In this document: in pieces, positions 26,726-35,424 of the stretch
How the letters are laid out: each line of letters opens with the position of its first letter
Position numbering within the stretch: position 1 is the first letter of the stretch
Assembly (NCBI GenBank): GCA_029251165.1
Contig: JAQXDW010000134.1
Coordinates: forward strand, 1 to 50,405
From: Myxococcota bacterium
GTDB taxonomy: Bacteria > Myxococcota_A > UBA796
DNA length: 50,405 bases
Reading direction: 5' to 3'
Translations under genes and position numbers: made by a program
Notes under the pieces: model-generated
What the model was told of the DNA's origin: nothing
Databases searched by the model: none
The model's input: the letters and a program-made list of their open reading frames with translations, nothing else

Positions 26726-27855
26726 TAAAACGTCCGAAACACGCCAGGGACATCAAGGTCCACCGAGATCATCAGCTCGAGCTCGTCGGAAAACAGGGCG
26801 ACACTCCGAACTCCGATGCCCGAGAAGCCGAGCCGACCGCCGACACCGGGGACGAGCTGGCCGGGGCTCTGGCTGACATAGACGCTGCCGTCGGAGAGGG
26901 TCACCTGCTCGACCGCGCTGAGCACATAGCCACCGCCGATGACATCGATGGTGGTGCTCCACAGACCGCGACCGAGGCGCCCCCGCAGCCCCGCGGTCAG
27001 CTCTCCGCCGAGGTAGCGGGCGGAGCCGACGGCGGCTGCACGGCTTCGCGCATCGAAGGGCAGGCCGATGCCACCAGAGATGACAACGCGATCCCGGATG
27101 AGGGCTGCGGCGAGCAGCTCGTAGCTGCTGGCACCGTCGAGGCTCTGGAGGGTCGTCAGCGAGGAGCCGAGATACCACTGCCCGCCGAGCCAGGACATCG
27201 GAGTCTGGTCGAGAACAAGCGAGGAGAGCAGGCTGGAGCGGGCGAGGAACGCGATGTTGTCGCCAGAGAGCTTGCGGCTGGCGATGCCGATGATCCGGCC
27301 TTGCTCGTCGACCACCGGACCGCCAGAGTTGCCCGGATTGAGGGCGGCGTCGGTCTGGATGAGTCGGGGACCGACCGCGCTGACGATTCCCTCGGTCACG
27401 CTCCACCACAGCACCCCGCTCATCGACGGATCCCGCAGGGCGGTGGGAGCATAGGGATGGCCGAGGCCGTAGACCGTCTCGCCGAGGGCGGGGCGCTCCG
27501 CACGCACCGGCAGGGGCGCGATGACCCCCGCGAGATCTGGCACCCTCAGCAGGGCGAGGTCTTCGTCAGGCAGGGCGGCGATGGTCTCGCCGATGTACTC
27601 CTGCCCGTCGCGGGTGCTGACGCGGCTCTTCCGGCCCATCGCGATGCAGTGGTACGCCGTGGCAACGGTGCCGACATCATCGATGACCACACCAGAGCAC
27701 CACGCCGGGCCGGTGACCAGCATCACCACGCTGTCCAGCCAGCGCTCGATGTCAACCTCCGGCTCCTCGGCAGCCGCCACTCCTGTCAGATAGACCCACA
27801 GCATGAGGATGGCTAACCGATTAGTACGGATCCCTTGAGCATCGTGAGGGAACAA
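26725..27855 (-). CDS. HtrA-like serine protease with beta-rich C-terminal domain
   Basis: 376 residues from a TTG at 27855; an ATG at 27804 would give a signal with no basic residue. A signal peptide (~1-30) is followed by a trypsin-like domain (~35-200) with the triad His69 (TAYHC), Asp99 (DEDLALLRV) and Ser177 (GNSGGPV), as in DegP-type proteases. There is no PDZ domain. Instead, residues ~205-376 are Gly-rich alternating strands (for example YLGGELTAGLRGRLGRGLW) that look like a small outer-membrane barrel and end with an aromatic residue (Phe). This arrangement could display the protease at the outer membrane. The start coincides with that of the divergent PpiC-type gene. Confidence 0.75.
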   Translation of the reverse strand: MFPHDAQGIRTNRLAILMLWVYLTGVAAAEEPEVDIERWLDSVVMLVTGPAWCSGVVIDDVGTVATAYHCIAMGRKSRVSTRDGQEYIGETIAALPDEDLALLRVPDLAGVIAPLPVRAERPALGETVYGLGHPYAPTALRDPSMSGVLWWSVTEGIVSAVGPRLIQTDAALNPGNSGGPVVDEQGRIIGIASRKLSGDNIAFLARSSLLSSLVLDQTPMSWLGGQWYLGSSLTTLQSLDGASSYELLAAALIRDRVVISGGIGLPFDARSRAAAVGSARYLGGELTAGLRGRLGRGLWSTTIDVIGGGYVLSAVEQVTLSDGSVYVSQSPGQLVPGVGGRLGFSGIGVRSVALFSDELELMISVDLDVPGVFRTF

Positions 27856-28670
27856 TGCACGCTGTCTGGATCTTGAGCGGACTCATCGGCTGCGGAGAGG
27901 AAGATCTCAAGCCCGACCCATCGCCCGTCGCAGAGCCGATGGAAGAGTCCACGCTCCCCCCAGAGGTCACACCGCAGGCCATCCCAGAAGTCCGTCCGGG
28001 CACCGCCGCGGCCGCAGAACCCACGGCTCCGTCGGGTCGAATCGCCGCTCGGCACATCCTGGTGGCCTGGCAGGGCACCGTCGGCGCGGAGAGCACGCTG
28101 CGTCGGACCCGCGTCGAGGCGAAGGCCCGCGCCGAGCGCCTGCTCGCTCGCCTCCACAGCGGAGAGGACTTCGCGGCCCTGGCAATGGAGGCGTCGGATG
28201 GTCCCAGCCGGGTGCTCGGCGGCGACCTCGGACCGTTCGAGGCAGACGCCATGGATCCCGCATTCTCTGCGGCGGCGTTCGCCCTGGACGTCGATCAGCT
28301 CAGCGCGCTGGTCGAGAGCCCGTTTGGCTTCCACATCATCCAGCGTGTGGACTTAGAAGAGGTCCACGTCGCCCACGTGCTCGTGCAATGGACCGGGGTG
28401 TCCCGAAGCACAGTCGAGCGCACCCAGGAGGAAGCCCGCGCGCGCGCCGAGGAGGCACGCAGCCGCCTGCTGGCCGGAGAGCCAATCGGCGCCGTGGCCG
28501 GAGCGCTCTCCGATGGCCCCACGGGAGCCCGAGGCGGCGATCTGGGGCGGTTCCAGCGCGGCCAGATGGTGCCCGCCTTCGACGAGGCAGCCTTCGGGCT
28601 TGAGGCCGGCGGCACCTCTGAGATCGTGGAGAGCCCGCTGGGCTACCACGTCATCGTGCGGATCGAGTAG
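27855..28670 (+). CDS. Lipoprotein with two parvulin (PpiC) domains
   Basis: 271 residues. The signal ends in a lipobox LIGC (Cys13), followed by a Pro/Glu-rich linker (~14-60). Two PpiC-type peptidyl-prolyl isomerase domains lie in tandem: the first (~62-163) has ARHILVAW, GEDFAALAMEASDGPS, GGDLGPF and SPFGFHIIQ; the second (~165-271) has VAHVLVQW, GGDLGRF and SPLGYHVIVRIE. It should help fold envelope proteins, like SurA or PrsA. It is divergent from the HtrA-like protease, and a thioredoxin-like lipoprotein gene follows on the other strand, so the locus looks like an envelope quality-control group. Confidence 0.88.
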   Translation: MHAVWILSGLIGCGEEDLKPDPSPVAEPMEESTLPPEVTPQAIPEVRPGTAAAAEPTAPSGRIAARHILVAWQGTVGAESTLRRTRVEAKARAERLLARLHSGEDFAALAMEASDGPSRVLGGDLGPFEADAMDPAFSAAAFALDVDQLSALVESPFGFHIIQRVDLEEVHVAHVLVQWTGVSRSTVERTQEEARARAEEARSRLLAGEPIGAVAGALSDGPTGARGGDLGRFQRGQMVPAFDEAAFGLEAGGTSEIVESPLGYHVIVRIE

Positions 28671-28676
28671 GGCGCG

Positions 28677-29285
28677 CTACAGCGCAGCCTGGACCGTCGA
28701 GCGCACCGTGGCATCCTCTGCCGGCGTGATCTCCTCGACCGCAACCCGCATGTCTCGACCGATCAGCATGACCAGCGGAAACGAGGCTCCCGGAGGAATG
28801 ACCTCATCGGTGTAGGTGCCATCGTCGGAGAGCACCGGCGCAGTGATCGCGTGGTCACCGGCCCACTGGGTGAGGTCCTTGACGTCTGGAACGTTGCTGT
28901 AGACATCCTGCGAGAGCACCGTGAGGTACATGAAGCCTTCCGACTCAAATTCCTCCCAGGTCTCGTCGACACCGTCGGCCAGCACCGCACAGGGAGCGCA
29001 CCACATGGTCGAGAAGTCCAAGACGACCAGGTCCCCATAGAACTGCCACAGCGACAGCTCATCGCCGTACTGATCGATCACCCGCATGTCGGGGACGATC
29101 TGCCCCTCGTCGAAGCCTTCTCCGGTGAGGCATGACGGCGGGGTGGACTGATGCCAGGAATTCTCTGGCGCCTCCCAGGTACAGTCGGTGGTGTCGACAC
29201 CGCTGTCAGCACCGGCCACATCCGGGCTCTCCAGGACAGGCGTGCAGCCCATGGCGAAGAGGATCACCAGCATCTCAACCTCCAT
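28677..29285 (-). CDS. Thioredoxin-like lipoprotein (TlpA/redoxin type)
   Basis: 202 residues. A short signal ends in a lipobox AMGC (ATG at 29285 or 29273). The thioredoxin-fold domain (~60-200) has the active site STMWCAPCAVLA (WCAPC), preceded by GDLVVLDF and followed by SFPLVMLIG, the cis-Pro region. It resembles TlpA/ResA-type redoxins, which reduce disulfides on the periplasmic face. The N-terminal ~40 residues after the lipid anchor contain two further Cys. It converges with the parvulin gene, six bases apart. No cytochrome-maturation genes are nearby. Confidence 0.8.
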   Translation of the reverse strand: MEVEMLVILFAMGCTPVLESPDVAGADSGVDTTDCTWEAPENSWHQSTPPSCLTGEGFDEGQIVPDMRVIDQYGDELSLWQFYGDLVVLDFSTMWCAPCAVLADGVDETWEEFESEGFMYLTVLSQDVYSNVPDVKDLTQWAGDHAITAPVLSDDGTYTDEVIPPGASFPLVMLIGRDMRVAVEEITPAEDATVRSTVQAAL

Positions 29286-29380
29286 TCCTGGAGACTATCC
29301 GGTTTCTCCATCAATCGCGTTGGGTTGAGATCCCTTCGATTTCATGCAATCTCCATCATCACCGGGATAAAGGTCGTGCC

Positions 29381-30670
29381 ATGCCAACCCGAGAGCACAT
29401 CCTTGAGACCTTCCACAGCTACGGCGCTCCCCGCGAGCGCTGGCTGATCGGTGGGGAGTTTGAGCGCATCCTCCTGCGTCCCGATGGTTCCTCCATCGGC
29501 TACAACGAACCCCACGGCATCCGGTGGCTGCTGGAAGAGATGGCCGCCGAGGGCTGGGCACCGCAGCGCGAAGAGGGCAACCTCATCGCGCTGCTCAAGG
29601 ACGGCGCGAGCATCACCCTGGAGCCCGGCGGGCAGTTCGAGCTGTCTGGTGCACCGTTCGCCACACTCGCAGAGCTGAAGGCAGAGATCGAAGAGAACCG
29701 GGACACGATCCTCCGGCTCTCTCAGGGCAAGCCCGTCGTGCCAGTCGCGATCGGCCTCACGCCGTTCACCGCCATTGATCAGATCTCCTGGATGCCCAAG
29801 GGTCGCTACACCATCATGCAGGAGTACCTGCCGGGCAGCCTGGCCCACTACATGATGAAGGGCACCGCCTCGGTCCAGTGCAACTACGACTACACCGACG
29901 AGGCGGACTGTGCCGCGAAGGTGAAGCTGGCCGCTGGGCTCGCCCCGCTGACCACCGCGCTGTTCGCAAACTCTCCGATCTACAACGGCGAACCGACGGG
30001 CTGGATGAGCTACCGCGGGCACATCTGGACGAAGACCGACCCCGACCGCACGGGCTTCCCGCCGGGCCTCCGCGACGACTACACCCACGAGCGCTGGGTC
30101 GACTACCTCCTGGCCGTCCCGATGATGTTCTACAAGCGCGGCAAGCAGTGGCTTCCCGCGAACGGACGCCCATTCTCGGAGTACATGACGCGCGGCTTCG
30201 ACGGACACTTCCCCACAATGGACGACTGGAACCTCCACATGACCAGCGTCTTCCCCGAGGTCCGCACCAAGCAGACCATCGAGGTCCGTGGGGCCGACTG
30301 CGTCTCGCTGCCGATGTCGGTGGCGTTCTGTGCGCTGTTCACCGGGCTGCTCTATGGCCGCTCCGCCCTCTCCGATGCGCTGACCCTCTCCGAAGATCTC
30401 TCCGCGCAGGGAACCCGAGAGGCGCGCCTGGAGGCGGCCTGCCGCGAGGGGCTCCAGGCCACGGTCGGTGGCCGCACGCTCGCGGCCTGGTCTGCCGAGC
30501 TGCTCGAGCTCGCTGCCGCCGGACTCGCCGAGCATGATCCCGCCGGAGCTCCGCTCCTTGATCCGCTCCGTCAGCAGGTCGACACCGGACGCAGTCCAGC
30601 CGCCGATCTCCTCGAAGCCTTCACCCAGGCCCCCTCACCGGCAGCCCTCGTCGAGCACCTCCGGTACTGA
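29381..30670 (+). CDS. gshA: Glutamate-cysteine ligase
   Basis: 429 residues from the ATG at 29381 with AAGG about 8 bases upstream; the frame stays open to 29132 but the extra sequence is not protein-like. The sequence matches the proteobacterial/plant GCS2 family: IGGEFERILL near the start, LEPGGQFELSG, ISWMPKGRYTIMQEYLP, FANSPIYNGEPTGWMSYR and the C-terminal RGADCVSLPM. It makes gamma-glutamylcysteine, the first step to glutathione. No gshB is in the window. It is divergent from the thioredoxin-like gene (95-base gap). Confidence 0.9.
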   Translation: MPTREHILETFHSYGAPRERWLIGGEFERILLRPDGSSIGYNEPHGIRWLLEEMAAEGWAPQREEGNLIALLKDGASITLEPGGQFELSGAPFATLAELKAEIEENRDTILRLSQGKPVVPVAIGLTPFTAIDQISWMPKGRYTIMQEYLPGSLAHYMMKGTASVQCNYDYTDEADCAAKVKLAAGLAPLTTALFANSPIYNGEPTGWMSYRGHIWTKTDPDRTGFPPGLRDDYTHERWVDYLLAVPMMFYKRGKQWLPANGRPFSEYMTRGFDGHFPTMDDWNLHMTSVFPEVRTKQTIEVRGADCVSLPMSVAFCALFTGLLYGRSALSDALTLSEDLSAQGTREARLEAACREGLQATVGGRTLAAWSAELLELAAAGLAEHDPAGAPLLDPLRQQVDTGRSPAADLLEAFTQAPSPAALVEHLRY

Positions 30671-30807
30671 GCAGCCCCCCACCACAGCCCTCAAAACAGT
30701 CTTTCTATGTTCTCTTATGAAGGGCATCCGCAACGATACGTCGCCCCCTCTGCGGATCGCATCGGCTGGCTGCGCTACGCTGGATGGTACGAAGTGAGGG
30801 TGTACTG

Positions 30808-31959
30808 ATGCGGATGATGGTCGCTGGGATGGGTGAGTCTTCCGCCCGCCGGCTTCACGAGATGGCGGGGACCTTGATCGAGCCGGATCGGATCGTAAAG
30901 GGACTCAAGGCTGCCGAGTCGGAGATCACACGGGACGCCCCCGATCTCCTCGCGGTCTATCTGGGACGAAGCCCGGGCAAGCGACTGGCGGGCATCCGCC
31001 GACTGCTCGCCCTGTTCCCTGCCCTCCAGGTCGTCGCCCTGGTCGACACCGAGCACCCCGAGCTGGTCAAGATGATCTCTGCGGCGGGGTGCATGGACAT
31101 GGTCGTCCTGGCCGACTGCCCCAGTGATCTTCAGCGGGCACTCCGGGCACTCCAAGAGCGAGACGTCACCGACGCCGTCGATGGTGAGGCCATCGCCCTG
31201 CTGGGCGCCAAGGGCGGCGTGGGCACAACCACCATCGCCTGCAACCTCGCCGACGCCATCGTCACCCAGGCCCCAGAGAAGCGGGTCGCGCTGGTCGACC
31301 TCAACTTCTACATGGGCGATGTCGCCTTGCTGCTCGACATCACGCCCCAGCCGACCACCCTCACCTTCCTCAGCCGGGCCGCCCAGGCAGACGCCAAGAC
31401 CTGGACCGAGTCACCGCCGCTGCACCGCCGAAACTTTCGGGTGTTCGGGCTCGACGGCGATCTGGAGTCTGCCGCGCCGGTCACCGCAGAGCAGGTCGTC
31501 TTTCTCATCGAGCGGCTGCGGGTCTGGTACGACTTCGTGATCCTCGACTGCGGCTCAGACATCTCCGAGGCCTCGCTCGCCGCCTGCACCACCGCGGACC
31601 GACGGCTCCTGGTGGTCACCGAGCAGCTCTCCGCCCGCCTCGGCGCCCGCCGACGGGTCCAGGCGCTGCGGATACTCGATCCCCAGCGCCGCTCCACCCA
31701 GGCCATCATCAACCGCTGCCACGACACCTCTCCCGAGCAGCTCCAGCGCATGGAGCAGTCGGTCGGCGTGACCATCGCCGCGACCCTCACCAACGCCTGG
31801 CGCGAGGTCACCACAGCCCTGGAGCGTGGCCGAACCCTCATTGAAGACGCCCCCCGGGCAGACATCACCGCAGACTTCGGTCGACTCGCGGAGTCCTTCG
31901 TCGGTGTTGGTCATCAAGAGGACCGACGCAAGAAAGCCTTCTTCGACTTCTTCAGATAG
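30808..31959 (+). CDS. CpaE/TadZ-like ATPase (MinD/ParA superfamily)
   Basis: 383 residues from the ATG at 30808 with GAGGG 7 bases upstream; an ATG at 30784 is also in frame. The N-terminal ~120 residues resemble a receiver fold without its phosphorylation residues, as in CpaE/TadZ. The ATPase domain has the deviant Walker A GAKGGVGTTT (133-142), LVDLNFYMGD and FVILDCGSD (Walker B). CpaE/TadZ proteins position pilus machinery at the pole. No Tad/Flp pilus gene is present in the window, so its partner is unknown; it may place some other envelope structure. It ends 64 bases before lpxA. Confidence 0.8.
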   Translation: MRMMVAGMGESSARRLHEMAGTLIEPDRIVKGLKAAESEITRDAPDLLAVYLGRSPGKRLAGIRRLLALFPALQVVALVDTEHPELVKMISAAGCMDMVVLADCPSDLQRALRALQERDVTDAVDGEAIALLGAKGGVGTTTIACNLADAIVTQAPEKRVALVDLNFYMGDVALLLDITPQPTTLTFLSRAAQADAKTWTESPPLHRRNFRVFGLDGDLESAAPVTAEQVVFLIERLRVWYDFVILDCGSDISEASLAACTTADRRLLVVTEQLSARLGARRRVQALRILDPQRRSTQAIINRCHDTSPEQLQRMEQSVGVTIAATLTNAWREVTTALERGRTLIEDAPRADITADFGRLAESFVGVGHQEDRRKKAFFDFFR

Positions 31960-32023
31960 CCGCGCTTCGCGACACAGTCGGATCCTGAGCGGTGATAGTG
32001 GAGACGGGCTAAGACTGCACACC

Positions 32024-32827
32024 ATGGCCATCCACCACACTGCTGTCATTGCTCCGGGCGCTGTCGTCGCCGAGGACGTCGAGGTCGGCCCATACGCCGT
32101 CGTCGGTCCGAACGTCACCCTCGCCGCCGGGGTTCAGCTTGGTGCCCACGTGGTCATCAGCGGCCACACCAGCCTGGGGGAACACACCCGGGTCTTTCCC
32201 CATGCGGTCCTCGGCGAGGAGCCACAGGACAAGAAGTACAGCGGCGAGCCGACCCGGCTGGAGATCGGCAGCCACAACATCTTTCGTGAGTTCGCGACCG
32301 CCAACCGAGGCACCGAGGGCGGCGGCGGGGTCACCAGCATCGGCGACCACAACCTGTTCATGGCCTACTCCCACGTCGCCCACGACTGCCAGATCGGCAA
32401 CCACTGCGTCCTGGCAAACTGTGCCTCCCTCGCCGGACACGTCACCGTCCAGGACAACGCCATCCTCGCCGGCCTCACCGCGGTCCACCAGCACAGCCGC
32501 ATCGGCCGGTTTGCGATGCTCGCGGGCGGCGCGAAGGTCGCTCAGGACGTCCCGCCGTTTGCCATTGCTCAGGGCGATCGCGCCCGACTGTTTGGCCTGA
32601 ACATCGTCGGGCTGCGTCGCGGCGGGTTCGCGAGAGAGAGCATGCACTCGCTGCGCAGCGCCTACCGCGACCTCTTCCAGCAGGGCATTCCGCTGCGGGT
32701 GGCGCTCGTCCAGGTCAGCGAGGCGTACGCCGACATCCCGGAGGTCCAAGAGCTGGTCTCGTTCATCGAGGGCAGCCGCCGGGGGATCTGCCGCTCCGCT
32801 GCCGCAGACCCGGCGCCAGGAGAGTAG
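32024..32827 (+). CDS. lpxA: UDP-N-acetylglucosamine O-acyltransferase LpxA
   Basis: 267 residues from the ATG at 32024. The left-handed beta-helix hexapeptide repeats (IAPGAVVAEDVEVGPYAV, and later) cover the first ~185 residues and are followed by the helical C-terminal domain starting GLNIVGLRRGGF. The catalytic region YSHVAHDCQIGN contains His120, matching the base His125 of E. coli LpxA. It attaches an R-3-hydroxyacyl chain to UDP-GlcNAc, the first step of lipid A synthesis in the cytoplasm. The oxidoreductase gene follows after 6 bases. Confidence 0.94.
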   Translation: MAIHHTAVIAPGAVVAEDVEVGPYAVVGPNVTLAAGVQLGAHVVISGHTSLGEHTRVFPHAVLGEEPQDKKYSGEPTRLEIGSHNIFREFATANRGTEGGGGVTSIGDHNLFMAYSHVAHDCQIGNHCVLANCASLAGHVTVQDNAILAGLTAVHQHSRIGRFAMLAGGAKVAQDVPPFAIAQGDRARLFGLNIVGLRRGGFARESMHSLRSAYRDLFQQGIPLRVALVQVSEAYADIPEVQELVSFIEGSRRGICRSAAADPAPGE

Positions 32828-32833
32828 CCCCTC

Positions 32834-33667
32834 ATGTTTGGCGCACTGCTCGGGCACGGCCACATGGGTCGAATCCACGCGCAAAAGCTCCGCCAGCACC
32901 AGGAAGCCGGCACGATCGATGGCTTCGCAGTCGTCGATCCACCGCAGGGACTGGTGCCGGACCTCCCCAGGGCGCTCGACTTCGCGATCATCGCTGCTCC
33001 GACGAGCGCACACGCCGCCCTCGCGCTGCCGCTGCTGGCTGCCGGGGTGCCCTGCCTCATCGAGAAGCCGCTGGCGGCTACCCTGGAAGACGCCACCGCG
33101 CTGGCGGCCTTTCCCCACCTCTCCGTCGGCCACGTCGAGCGGTTCAACCCCGCGCTTCCCCGCGGGGTGAGGCCCCAGTTCTTCGAGGCCCAGCGCCTCT
33201 CTCCGTTCTCTGCGCGCGGGACCGACGTCGACGTCATCGCCGATCTCATGATCCATGACATCGACCTCGCTCTGTCCATGCTCGGAGACGACATCCGCGA
33301 CGTCCGGGCGATCGGGGTCGGGGTGCTGACCGGCAGCGCCGACATCGTCAACGCCCGCATCGAGATCGGAGACGCCGTCGCCAGCCTGTCCGCCTCGCGT
33401 GTCTCCGCTGCTCCGGTCCGCACCCTGCGGCTCGTCGAGCCCGGACTCTACTGGAGCGCCGACCTCCGCACCCGGCGCCTCACCCGCGTCCGCTGGGGCG
33501 AGGGCGCGCTGACCCCAGAGCCGGTCGAGGTCCCACCGCAGGATCCGATCTTTGCGGAGCAGGCGGCGTTCTTTGCCGCCGTCCGTGGCGAGTCGCCCTA
33601 CGTCTGCACCGGCGCAGAGGCCCTCGCTGCGCTGACGCTCGCCGAGCAGATCCGGGCCGCGCTGTAG
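32834..33667 (+). CDS. Gfo/Idh/MocA-family oxidoreductase
   Basis: 277 residues, short for the family (typically 320-350). The Rossmann start FGALLGHGHMGRIHAQ, the IIAAPTSAHA segment, EKP (77-79, with the conserved catalytic Lys) and MIHDIDLAL (His140-Asp141, Asp143) are typical of NAD(P)-dependent sugar oxidoreductases. Its position immediately after lpxA resembles the gnnA/lpxA arrangement in bacteria that build lipid A with 2,3-diamino-glucose, where GnnA oxidises the 3-hydroxyl of UDP-GlcNAc. The aminotransferase GnnB is not in the window, so this role is inferred. It converges with the zinc-ribbon membrane protein gene. Confidence 0.82.
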   Translation: MFGALLGHGHMGRIHAQKLRQHQEAGTIDGFAVVDPPQGLVPDLPRALDFAIIAAPTSAHAALALPLLAAGVPCLIEKPLAATLEDATALAAFPHLSVGHVERFNPALPRGVRPQFFEAQRLSPFSARGTDVDVIADLMIHDIDLALSMLGDDIRDVRAIGVGVLTGSADIVNARIEIGDAVASLSASRVSAAPVRTLRLVEPGLYWSADLRTRRLTRVRWGEGALTPEPVEVPPQDPIFAEQAAFFAAVRGESPYVCTGAEALAALTLAEQIRAAL

Positions 33668-33681
33668 CCGCCCTCAGTCCG

Positions 33682-34713
33682 CTACTGCACCGTGCCGCAC
33701 TGAATCCCGCCCATCAGCACGCTGACCTCAGCATCGACCGTGGCGCCGTCTGAGAGCCCGCGCCACTTCGACTCGGAGAAGTCGCAGGTGTGATCCTCGC
33801 CGTCGCCCGTGAGCGTGACGGTGTAGGTCTCGTTGCGGGTGCCCTCGCGCTGACATCCCTTTCGGGCACTCGTGCAGGTCTTCGCGTTCGCATCCGGCCA
33901 GGTCGGGCTGAGATCCTGACCCGAGGCCCGCGCGACCCGCGCCTCCGTCCACTTGTCGATGGTGTAGGTGCACCACTCATCGTAGACCGGCTCCTCCCGG
34001 TACCGGGTGGTGCACTCCTCCTCCTGTCGGAAGGTGCCGTCGCCGTTGTCGACGTTTGCGGTTTGACAATCCTGTCCGTCCGCGACCCGCTCCGTGCTGC
34101 GCTCCTTGCGGGACTCGCGCACGTCATGCGCCTTCGAGGGCATGTCATCGCACCAATCCGACGCGGAGACCTCGGCATACTCCTCGACCTGAATGGTGCG
34201 CTCCCAGGAGTGACCGGAGACGGTGAAGCTCGAGGACTGTGTCCAGAGGGTGGAGACCGCGCAGAACAAGGCCAGCGCACCGAAGAGAACGATCACGCAG
34301 CAGCCGAGAAACTTCCCCTTGCCGGACTTCTTCGGTGGCTCCTCCGCAGCGGCAGCGGCAGCGGCAGCCTCCTCAGCCTTAGAGTCGCGGTCATGGGCGA
34401 GCTCGACGGTGCTGGTGCCGTCCTTGGAGGATCCGCAATTCCCACAGAAGGCAGAGGCATTGGAGTTCGGGGTCTCGCAATTCCCGCACTCCCAGTCCGC
34501 GCCGAAGAAGACGTGGTCTTGAACCGCGACCTTCTCCTCCTCTGGAGGGAAGTACCGAGCGGCAGGATCCTGCGCAGCGCCGCACTGAGGGCAGTGGCGA
34601 TGCGTCTTGCCCAGCAGCTTGTTGGCTCCGCAGAACTCACAGTTCCACAACATCTCGTAGACCGGCGTGCGCATGCGCTGGCCGCCTTCACCACTCTGGC
34701 TATCATCGGACAC
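33682..34713 (-). CDS. Zinc-ribbon membrane protein with Cys-rich exterior domain
   Basis: 343 residues. Two zinc-finger modules sit at the N-terminus: WNCEFCGANK with CPQCG (~22-45), and a RanBP2-like WECGNCETPN with FCGNCGSS (~74-95). An Ala/Glu-rich linker (AEEAAAAAAAAEE) leads to one membrane helix (~136-158). The C-terminal ~185 residues would lie outside and contain about eight Cys and many charged residues. The function is not recognised; the zinc fingers may bind a partner or RNA. The start follows the small protein gene by about 50 bases on the same strand. Confidence 0.7.
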   Translation of the reverse strand: MSDDSQSGEGGQRMRTPVYEMLWNCEFCGANKLLGKTHRHCPQCGAAQDPAARYFPPEEEKVAVQDHVFFGADWECGNCETPNSNASAFCGNCGSSKDGTSTVELAHDRDSKAEEAAAAAAAAEEPPKKSGKGKFLGCCVIVLFGALALFCAVSTLWTQSSSFTVSGHSWERTIQVEEYAEVSASDWCDDMPSKAHDVRESRKERSTERVADGQDCQTANVDNGDGTFRQEEECTTRYREEPVYDEWCTYTIDKWTEARVARASGQDLSPTWPDANAKTCTSARKGCQREGTRNETYTVTLTGDGEDHTCDFSESKWRGLSDGATVDAEVSVLMGGIQCGTVQ

Positions 34714-34764
34714 AGCATCCTCCTGGGGCTCGTAGGCAAATGCTACACCGAGCGGAGCCTGAGG

Positions 34765-35193
34765 CTACTCGCTGAACGTCTCTCGGAACAAGGCCGCGAT
34801 CGCGGTGGCGGCATCTGCAGAGCAGTACGCCTCCATGCTCGCACCCTTCAGGCGAGTGTTGTCGATGCGAAAGTCCAGGCGGCCCTCGTCGGGGAAGCCT
34901 CGGAGATCGTAGGTCGTCCGGGAGCTCTTGAGCTCCTCGCCATCGAGTCCCTCCTTGAAGGAGAGGACCTGGGTTCGTCGGACATCGAGCATGCCGCCCC
35001 CCTGCCAAGAGTGGGTCAGGGTTCGCTCGACCGCGAGTCCACGACCACGCTCGATCTTGTTGATCTGCTGCCACTCCACCGCCTCGTCCTCTCCCGCACA
35101 GATCTTGAGCGCCTCAGCGAGAAACGCCTCAGCAGCCTCCGGGGCAATATTGGTCTTGCGGATCAGGCTGACGGTCTCGATGCAAAGGGACAT
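34765..35193 (-). CDS. Small cytoplasmic protein of unknown function
   Basis: 142 residues from the ATG at 35193, which has GGAG about 8 bases upstream; the frame extends to 35250 without a better start. No signal peptide or membrane segment. The sequence alternates helices and strands (for example ERGRGLAVERTLTHSW, YDLRGFPDEGRLDFRIDN) and ends in a helix AATAIAALFRETFSE. The family is not recognised. It is upstream of, and probably co-transcribed with, the zinc-ribbon membrane protein gene. Confidence 0.6.
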   Translation of the reverse strand: MSLCIETVSLIRKTNIAPEAAEAFLAEALKICAGEDEAVEWQQINKIERGRGLAVERTLTHSWQGGGMLDVRRTQVLSFKEGLDGEELKSSRTTYDLRGFPDEGRLDFRIDNTRLKGASMEAYCSADAATAIAALFRETFSE

Positions 35194-35424
35194 GGCTGGC
35201 TCCAGGGGATTGCTAAGGCGCTCAGCATATCCTGTTCCGATTGCGGTCATCTGAAGTGCAGCCTCCAGGGTATCGGCGCTGCCGTCCTGCTCCGTCTGCT
35301 CTGCGCGGCCTCATGGCCATGGTCAGGCGTCAGCCGGAGGCCAGGGGCTCCTCGACGGGGCACTGCATGCCGCGCCGAGCGATGCGGTGGCCTCAGATCG
35401 TACCGGGGCTGCGCTGAGCACGCC

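Noticed and set aside
29132..29380. Upstream extension of gshA
   Set aside because: The extension is Pro/His/Arg-rich and antisense to the thioredoxin-like gene; the ATG at 29381 has a ribosome-binding site.
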